Part shown: positions 58,119 through 64,000 of the stretch, in pieces | Numbering within the stretch: position 1 is the stretch's first letter | Layout: each line of letters opens with the position of its first letter | From: Tanypteryx hageni | Taxonomy: Eukaryota > Arthropoda > Insecta > Odonata > Petaluridae | Direction: 5' to 3' | Assembly (NCBI GenBank): GCA_028673005.1 | Contig: CM054120.1 | Span: 57,534,057 to 57,598,056 of the forward strand | Length of the DNA: 64,000 bases | Program-made: the position numbers and the translations under genes | Notes under the pieces: generated by a model | Told to the model about the DNA's origin: nothing | Database searches by the model: none | What the model saw: the letters and a program-made list of their open reading frames with translations, nothing else

Positions 58119-58599
58119 TAATTTTTTAAACGTTGTTGTGGATAAATTTCTTGTTCTTGAATTTTTTCAGCCATTAGTTCAACTGTTCCCTGTTGAATTA
58201 ATTTTGTTAACTTAACATTTGGGGCTGAAATTTGGAAGTATCTTTTAAAAATCCAGCAATGAAGGCAAATCTGGGATATTTTGACTCAGCATAAAGTATA
58301 TATTGCAAGTATAGATAACCTTTATCATTAGTACTTACTTAAAATTAAATGCAACAAGATACAGTCAACTCGTGATTAACTAGGGTAATGGAGGGGAAGG
58401 AGTTCAGGGATACCCCAAAATCATGGTTAAAACAAAACTAGTCAAAAAGTGATACATGGATTTAATTTAAACTTATTTAGTTAAAATTACATCCAATATT
58501 TATGAACACATCATTCTACAGACATCATCCAAAAGTGTAAAAATAATACAAGTATTATAGTTTAGGAACACAAAACATCACATAAATTGCTTAATGAGA

Positions 58600-61476
58600 A
58601 ACGGCCGAAAGGTTACACTAATTTTTTCTGTTTCTTAGCTGATCTCTCCTTTTTTTGAACATTAGAACAAAGCCTACACAACATCAGCTTGTCACTGAGC
58701 TAACTGTCTTCCTTGCTTTCTAAATAGTCCACCAGACAGTCTAGGTGATTAAGTGCAGCACCATGCATGAACTTGTTTTTGTTAGCTAGCTCCTCACTAT
58801 CACTGTCATTCTACTCCTCTCCACCAAGTGACCTCACAATGTCATAATTGCTATGTCTTAAACCCCGGTTCCCATGCATCACAGTCAAGCCACTCACTAA
58901 TGTTATTTTCATCAACATATTTGCTGCCGAAAACTTGACTTGCTATTTGAGCTAACTCGGCTGTTTTTATTACATCATCAGGAAATCCAGCAATATCATC
59001 ATTTTTTATGATGTCTGGAATTATTTCCCTCTGTGACCTAATTAGAGTTAATGGTTTAACCATATTCCAAGCTAAAATGACATAATAAATGGCATCCAAA
59101 TCTGTAAACTGTTTCCAAAAACAAGTTTAATCATTGCCTTCATTAATATATTTTTGTAAAAATTTGAAAGGTAACTGCATTTTATGCTGGAAATTACACC
59201 TTGTTCCATCAGTTGGATCAATGCTGTAACATTTGCTGGTAAATATTTTACAAAACTTTTGCCATGCCCTGACTTGAGAAGACTTTCATTTGGATGTGAG
59301 GGTGCATTATTTAATAGCAGCATCACATTCTCTGGTAAACCTTTTGACTTAAAATGATCACAGACTTATGCCACAAATTTTTTAATGAGTCATTCTTTAA
59401 AAATGTCTGTGTTCACTCATGCCCCTTTCTGGTTGAAATGGTGAACAGGCAGGTTTGAAACTTTAGTTCCTTTAACCCCCCAAATGTTTAGGACGACATT
59501 TGATGTCCAATGCGGCATCTTCTGTTTCAGCTCCTATCTTCTTTGTTCTTTGGGTCACCCCAGCAAATGATGTATTCATGTAAACACCATGAGTCAGGAA
59601 ACATTCCTAAATAAAAAAGTATCTCTCTTACTACTTGAAAATTTTTTCACAAATAAATTTCTCATCATTCAGTCCGTGACCATGGCTTAAGTCTGTGACC
59701 ATGTCGTTAAAAAGTAAGTTGCTTACAAATGCAGAAACATTAAATTTAATTGATAGATGAAACTGACAACTAATGTATAGTTTCTTTTGTGAATGAGACT
59801 TCAGAAGGATATTTGTTAACTTCAGAGAGTGAAATTGAAGATTAGAATGTTAGCTGTGAGAGATTAGAAGATCAAAATAAACTGACTGCCCATGTTTTTC
59901 ATTGGAATGATATAGATAGTGCAAATGTAGTTTCTCCTTTTGATTGTGAATATGAAAGTGCTGTGAACCTTAAAATTTTGAGTCATAGCCCACTGGAGTA
60001 CTTTGAAAGCTTTTTTGATGATGATCTTATAAAACTAATTGTTGAAGAGACCAAGCAGTATGCATTCTGGTATTTGGTGAAAGAAAAAGAAAATTTTTCA
60101 TTATGTAATTCTAGGTATACAAAGTGGTATCCCACCTATCCTAATGAAATCAGACTTCTGTTGAGAATGCATGTATCTTCTAATGGGCATCATTTCTAAG
60201 ACAAACATAAAGATGAATTTCACATGAAAAAATAATTTTGCAATCCCATTTTTACTGGATGTCCAAGGAAAGATTTTATTTTCAATTATGGTTTCTGTAT
60301 TTTGTGGATAATAATGAAAAAGTTATATTAATAATATTTAGAGGGTGGAATCAAAAAGAAAAAGGCAAGGTTAACTCAAATTGACACAGCAGCAACTGGG
60401 CATCATGTCCCAGCAGAGAATCCTTCTTCAGGCAAGAGAAGAGTCGGACAAAGGAAGTGCATTCTTTGCACAAGGAAGGGAATAAGGAAGGAGACAGCCT
60501 AATGATGTAATAACTGTCCTGGAAATATTCCTCTGTGTGTGTTATACTGTTTTGAAATGTATCACTCATTATCCAATATTGCAGAATAAAGTTGTAAATA
60601 CAATAGATATTTGAAATTATAAAGTTTAAGTAAAAAAAAATAATAAAGAGAGAACCATTCATGCTAACTATTACTTATTTTTTCAGATTTATATTTTTAA
60701 TATTTTCCAAAAAATAAATTAAAATAACAGAGATTGCACTCTGGAGTATTTAAATACCTGAGAGATCCATTTTAAAATCATGTTTGAGGGATTAAAAGAG
60801 CATGGTTTATTAGCTTTGCTGATCACAGCTAATTTTGGCTTTTGTTCCTGATGCATTTGAGCAATACCTGTCAACCTTTCTTTACTAGATTTATGTCCTG
60901 TGGCATGCCGTTCACATTCAAATGCCAAAGTTTTGGTAGGCAAGCATTTACAATAGAGACCAGTTTCATCAGCATTGTATATTTGATCTGGTAGTAACTC
61001 TTCTGATTTAATAAATTCTTGAAATTCAACACAAAATTTGTTAGCGGCTGTTACATTCCCACTTAATTTCTCTCCTTGAATACTAATTTCATGAATCCCA
61101 TGACTTTGTTTGAATCTGGTTAACCAGTCAGAAAATGCATTCCAGTTACCTTCCATTCTGAGAGCTTCAAAGAAAAGTTTTGCTTATTTAGAGCAGATTA
61201 GTCCACACACTGGTGTTCTCTGTGTCCATTGCTGCTTGAACAAAACCTGCATTGCCTTATCAAGGTCATCATAAGAGGACTTTTTTGTGGTTTTTCGATT
61301 TTTCTGTCCACATGAAGAACTGGATGAGGATGCAAAAGAAATTAATTCATACTTTTTCTTTTTCAAATCAAGAACCATATGTTCCCATACTCCATGTTGT
61401 AATGCAAGTTGATTAACTTTCCTCACTCTTTTTAATTGTTCGATAATATAAAGTTTTTGTTGAATGTTAAGCACTA
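58600..61476 (-). pseudogene. Tigger/jerky-type transposase, interrupted
   Basis: The N-terminal HTH segment reads IQQKLYIIEQLKRVRKVNQL, then YDDLDKAMQVLFKQQWTQRT (CENP-B-like DNA-binding part). Next comes FCVEFQEFIKSEELLPDQIY with NADETGLYCKCLPTKTLAFE (first Asp) and HKSSKERLTGIAQ. After the insertion: VSNLPVHHFNQKGA, LPENVMLLLNNAPSHPNES (second Asp is Asn) and YLPANVTALIQLMEQGVISS (normally M-D-Q-G). The C-terminus (58851-59099 and below) includes DEEYF-like acidic helices and a basic end KKERSAKKQKK. Stops, frameshifts and both altered Asp positions show it is inactive. Confidence 0.85.
59701..60590 (+). pseudogene. piggyBac-type transposase, internally deleted
   Basis: It starts MSLKSKLLTNAETLNLIDR, similar to piggyBac N-termini, followed by a decayed acidic region. 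Next is HSPLEYFESFFDDDLIKLIV with EETKQYA, the diagnostic start of the piggyBac transposase domain, then HVSSNGHHF. The catalytic D-D-D core is missing. At 60340-60590 the C-terminal domain resumes: HHVPAENPSSGKRRVGQRKC with ILCTRKGIRKETA, then after a stop/frameshift CNNCPGNIPLCVLYCF, the cysteine-rich zinc finger. It is inserted opposite to, and inside, the Tigger transposase. Confidence 0.8.
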
Positions 61477-61560
61477 TACTCAAAGATGGCTCAAAAAACT
61501 TTTGGTGTAAACTAAAAGAAAGTTAAAACTCCAGCCAAAAACAAGTGGTAATAGCCCAAT

Positions 61561-61596
61561 GCATTTCGCCCACTAAGAATGCATTTTCAAGGGCGA
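61561..61596 (-). ncRNA. Degenerate hammerhead-like motif in PLE 2 terminal repeat
   Basis: On the minus strand CTTGAAAA stands where CUGANGA is expected and the stem is poorly paired, but GGGCGAAATGCATTGGG keeps the GAAA box. The following ATGCATTGGG matches PLE 1. Position and flanking homology support common origin; cleavage is not expected. Confidence 0.4.
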
Positions 61597-61779
61597 TGTT
61601 CCCTCGACAGTGACCAAAGTCGACTGTGCCGGAGTGGAGAGACCAAGGGTGGAGAAAGAAAGAAAGGCAAAAGAAAGACGAAAAGCACGGGTGGAGTGAG
61701 AACAAAAGAAAAATGAAAAAACAGAGGCATGTGTGTATTATCTCTGGTCAATAAGTCTGTAAAGTGTCTTGTTGAAGTC

Positions 61780-63175
61780 AGTGTCACTGTTCATCAAAGT
61801 ATCTCGAATCTTGTAAATGTGAAGGTTTTCTAGAGAATTTAAAGAGCTATTAGATGAGATTACCAGTTGTAAGTCCTTTAATTGAATGCTGTGGCCGGTT
61901 TCGAAAATGTGATTAGTGACACTGGATTTCTCAAATCGGTTGGTTGTATTTATAGTGGGCTAAGTGTTCCTTAAAGTGAGTGACCAGCTTTCTCCTAATT
62001 GATAGTAGCTCAATAACTTTGGCCAAAACTAACAAAAGTAGAATACTCCTTTAGCCATTTGGCTAAAGGAGTATTCTACTTTTGTTAGCTTTCACCTAGT
62101 TTGGCCTATGTACTGTTTGGGGCAATGCGAGCATTGAATTTTGTAAATTCCTGACTTGTTTAAAATTTCCGTTTTGTCTTTTGTGTTGCCCAGAGAATTT
62201 TTCAAACTGTGTTGACTCTTGTAAGCTATTGTAAAATCCTTTTTCCTGAAAATTCTGTCCAAACCCCTATTAAGTGAAGGAAAATATGGCAATTTAATAT
62301 ATTTGTTTTCCTTTTCATTATCTTTTGTGTGGGTTGTGGAGTCTAAAATTAATTTTTTGAAGGCATGTTTTTGAACCAGCTTGTTGATGAGATTCTGGTG
62401 GTACCCTAATTTGGATGCTGTTTCCTTAATATATTTAAGTTCTTTCTCATATCTCATTTTTTTAGGTGGAACATTAACAAGTCTGTGGGTTAAAAACTGG
62501 AAAACAGCTGTTTTATGGTTGGAAGGGAGAAAGGAGTTGTGGGGGATGAAGTTATCTGTGTGTGTTGTTTTCCTGTTGATGTCCAACTCTAATTGATGCT
62601 GGTTGTTTATAATTAACAAGTCTAAAAACGGTAAAGTGTTATCTTGTTGTACTTCATAAGTAAATTTTATGGACGAATATATGTTGTTAAGTTGATGGAC
62701 AAAGGCATCAAAGTTGTATAAATTTAAATCAAAAATAGCAAAAATGTCATCAACATATCTGAGCCATGTTTTAGGGAAGTAACTAAAGTTGTTTTTGCAT
62801 GTATTTTCAAAGTGAGACATAAATGTATTGGCCACAAAGGGTGACAAGGGATTACCCATGGATGTACCTTGAGTTTGTTGGTAGTATTCATTATTAAATT
62901 GAAAAAAGTTTTGATTCATGCACAAATTTGTGCGTAATAAATATTCTTTCACCATGTCTTCAGGAAAATTTTGGTTTTCTAGTAGTGTTTTTAAGATCTG
63001 AGAAGTTTCAGGCAAGGGAACACTAGGGAAGAGACTTTTTACATCAAAAGAGACCATAATTTCAGAATCTAATAAAGTTATTTTTTCTAATTTCTTTATC
63101 AAATCAAAAGAATTTTTGACCGAGTGGTCTTCTGGGAAAGGTATATATTTAAATTCATTGTTTAACCAATTGTTT
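61780..63175 (-). pseudogene. PLE 2 reverse transcriptase with GIY-YIG endonuclease, interrupted
   Basis: From 63175: NNEFKYIPFPEDHSVKNSFD, then LDSEIMVSFDVKSLFPSVPL (first catalytic Asp). Next are QTQGTSMGNPLSPFVANTFM, then LRYVDDIFAIFDL (YVDD intact) and DNTLPFLDLLI. The endonuclease starts GIYKIQCSHCPKQYIGQT, with both GIY and YIG retained. An 89-bp insertion (61998-62086) then breaks the frame before RRKLVTHFKEH, and a frameshift follows before a C-terminal HIFETGH-like block. The main open part is 62092-63102. It retains the family residues that PLE 1 has lost, but is broken. Confidence 0.85.
61998..62086 (-). mobile_element. PLE-derived 89-bp palindromic insertion inside PLE 2
   Basis: AGCTTTCTCCTA (61986-61997) and AGCTTTCACCTA (62087-62098) flank it, an 11-of-12 target duplication. 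Removing it restores the conserved T-R-R-K-L order of the endonuclease. Inside, 62029-62057 and 62060-62088 are exact 29-bp reverse complements separated by TT. On the minus strand, GGCTAAAGGAGTATT and AAAGTTATTGAGCTACTATC match the end of the PLE 1 repeat (27830-27888). It is a tiny PLE 1-type insertion with its own inverted copy. Confidence 0.8.
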
Positions 63176-63238
63176 TTGGCTGGAGTTTTAACTTTCTTTT
63201 AGTTTACGCCAAAAGTTTTTTGAGCCATCTTTGAGTAT

Positions 63239-64000
63239 TACGAGATGTTCCGGCTCCTTGTCTTATGTGGTTTCTTAGCAGACGTGGGGGTCTGTCAATC
63301 TCTTGTTTCGTCAGGCAATTCCTTGAACCCTTGATCGACTTTGGAGGCCATTGTGGTATCTTGGCAGACGTGGGGATCTGTCAATCTCCTTTTGGTGTCC
63401 GTCAGAGAGTTTTGTCCTCCTGCACGGCTCGCTCGATCCCACAGCAACGCTCGACTGTATCGATCATGCTTTGCGATCGTCCTTTTTATTTACGTTTTTA
63501 CCGTACACATTTGCGGCCACGCCTGCACTGTCAGTTTTATCTTTTAAATGTTTTATTATTTGCTCCTATAATTTTATTCTATTCTTGACTAAGTTTTTCA
63601 ACGTTGCCTACTTTTACATACTATTTTATCGAGAGACATGTCACAGATCAGTGATTATTCTTTTAATTTACAGACTAAAGAGCTAAATCGGTTCCACAAT
63701 TTACACACAAGGATTAATAATATAGGAGCTGATATCAAGTTTTTAAAACAATGCAAGGAACACCATATATCCCCTAAATTCATGGACATTTATAAGAAAA
63801 TAACAAAGAACCACATCACACAAAAAGTACAGCAAATAACCACTAACACATGGTTGCAATTGGAAATTAAAAATTGTTATGCCAAAAGGAGTTACCTCAA
63901 ATAGAGGCCTACAACTTACATTTTAAAATAACCAAACACTTAGACGAGGTCAGCTTTGAAGCCTGGAACAACTTTGAACACAGGATGCATGAGACCAATA
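63239..64000 (+). mobile_element. Penelope-like element 3, 5' part, runs off the window
   Basis: The plus-strand 5' region contains two direct repeats (63268-63304 and 63354-63390, 86 bp apart) with GCAGACGTGGGG and TCTGTCAATCTC. A PLE N-terminal frame follows from 63638. It is head to head with PLE 2, whose inverted repeat ends at 63238. The rest lies beyond the window. Confidence 0.65.
63638..64000 (+). CDS. PLE 3 N-terminal region (partial, one frameshift)
   Basis: It starts MSQISDYSFNLQTKELNRFH and continues with LKQCKEHHISPKFMDIYKKI, resembling the N-terminal domain of PLE proteins that precedes the RT (a C-x-x-H-x-I-x-P-K-F pattern). Near 63885 a frameshift occurs, after which IEAYNLHFKITKHLDEVSFE continues in another frame to the edge. 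The ATG at 63638 is the first in this frame and gives a plausible start. RT lies outside the window. Confidence 0.6.

Larger units (their letters stand above)
58362..61476 (-). mobile_element. Tigger element remnant, left terminus present
   Basis: The left end starts CAGTCAACTCGTGATTAAC directly after TA (58360-58361), matching Tigger/pogo termini of CAGTCGACTCTCG type. The minus-strand transposase runs from about 61476 down to 58600. The right terminus is gone, replaced at about 61476 by PLE 2. A piggyBac copy and flanking DNA (about 59490-60700) interrupt the transposase. Confidence 0.7.
61476..63238 (-). mobile_element. Penelope-like element 2 with inverted terminal repeat
   Basis: The sense-strand 3' repeat (about 61476-61600) reappears inverted at about 63170-63238. 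AGATGGCTCAAAAAACTTTT at the left matches, reverse-complemented, AAAAGTTTTTTGAGCCATCT at the right, and AAAACTCCAGCCAAAAACAA likewise. Between them is an RT-GIY-YIG frame on the minus strand. The structure is the same as PLE 1. Its terminal repeat is homologous but clearly diverged, so it is a different subfamily. It abuts the Tigger 5' end on the left and PLE 3 on the right. Confidence 0.85.

Overview
The window looks like repeat-dense nuclear DNA from an animal, most likely an arthropod and probably an insect. It is AT-rich and has no operons or bacterial signals. Nearly every recognisable reading frame belongs to a eukaryotic transposable element: hAT (BED and TTF/MYM types), Tigger/pogo, P element, piggyBac, CR1/Jockey-like LINEs, an RTE-like LINE 3' end and Penelope-like elements (PLEs). 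The species cannot be named from the sequence. I see no convincing complete host gene. A possible terminal exon (12766-12895), possible exons near 14533 and 15320-15403, and a promoter-like block (about 30240-30690) are the only hints of one.

Layout. 1-995: hAT remnant split by a LINE 3' end. 1890-4046: small inverted-repeat transposons, one nested in another. 5423-6530: tandem repeat and a Tigger transposase fragment. 7767-8640 and 11268-11702: two 5'-truncated LINEs of one family. 14575-14841: a MITE between possible exons. 16648-22215: tRNA-like sequences and a 745-792 bp tandem satellite. 22655-23830: pogo pseudogene. 24288-25385: a very large inverted repeat. 25890-28370: hAT remnant holding a PLE (26349-27890) with an 11-12 bp target duplication. 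28371-33430: few identifiable elements, a promoter-like block and a 95-bp tandem repeat. 33430-37615: Tigger, hAT and LINE pieces and two MITEs. 37900-39950: P-element transposase. 39951-45110: hAT remnant split by an internally deleted LINE. 45240-47440: two further hAT remnants. 50500-57860: a long CR1-like LINE interrupted by a PLE-like fragment and by a complete 3.1-kb hAT element with a perfect 8-bp target duplication. 58362-61476: Tigger pseudogene interrupted by a deleted piggyBac copy. 61476-64000: two PLEs head to head, the left one carrying a second PLE-derived palindrome.

The genes do not form a pathway. Their relation is chronological: younger elements lie inside older ones, so insertion order can be read directly. 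The most notable signal is a set of hammerhead-ribozyme-like motifs (9848, 26402, 27771, 50901, 58084, degenerate at 61561). They share one layout, and two show a compensatory base-pair change. Three of the six lie in the terminal repeats of recognisable PLEs; the other three may mark otherwise unrecognisable PLE remnants.
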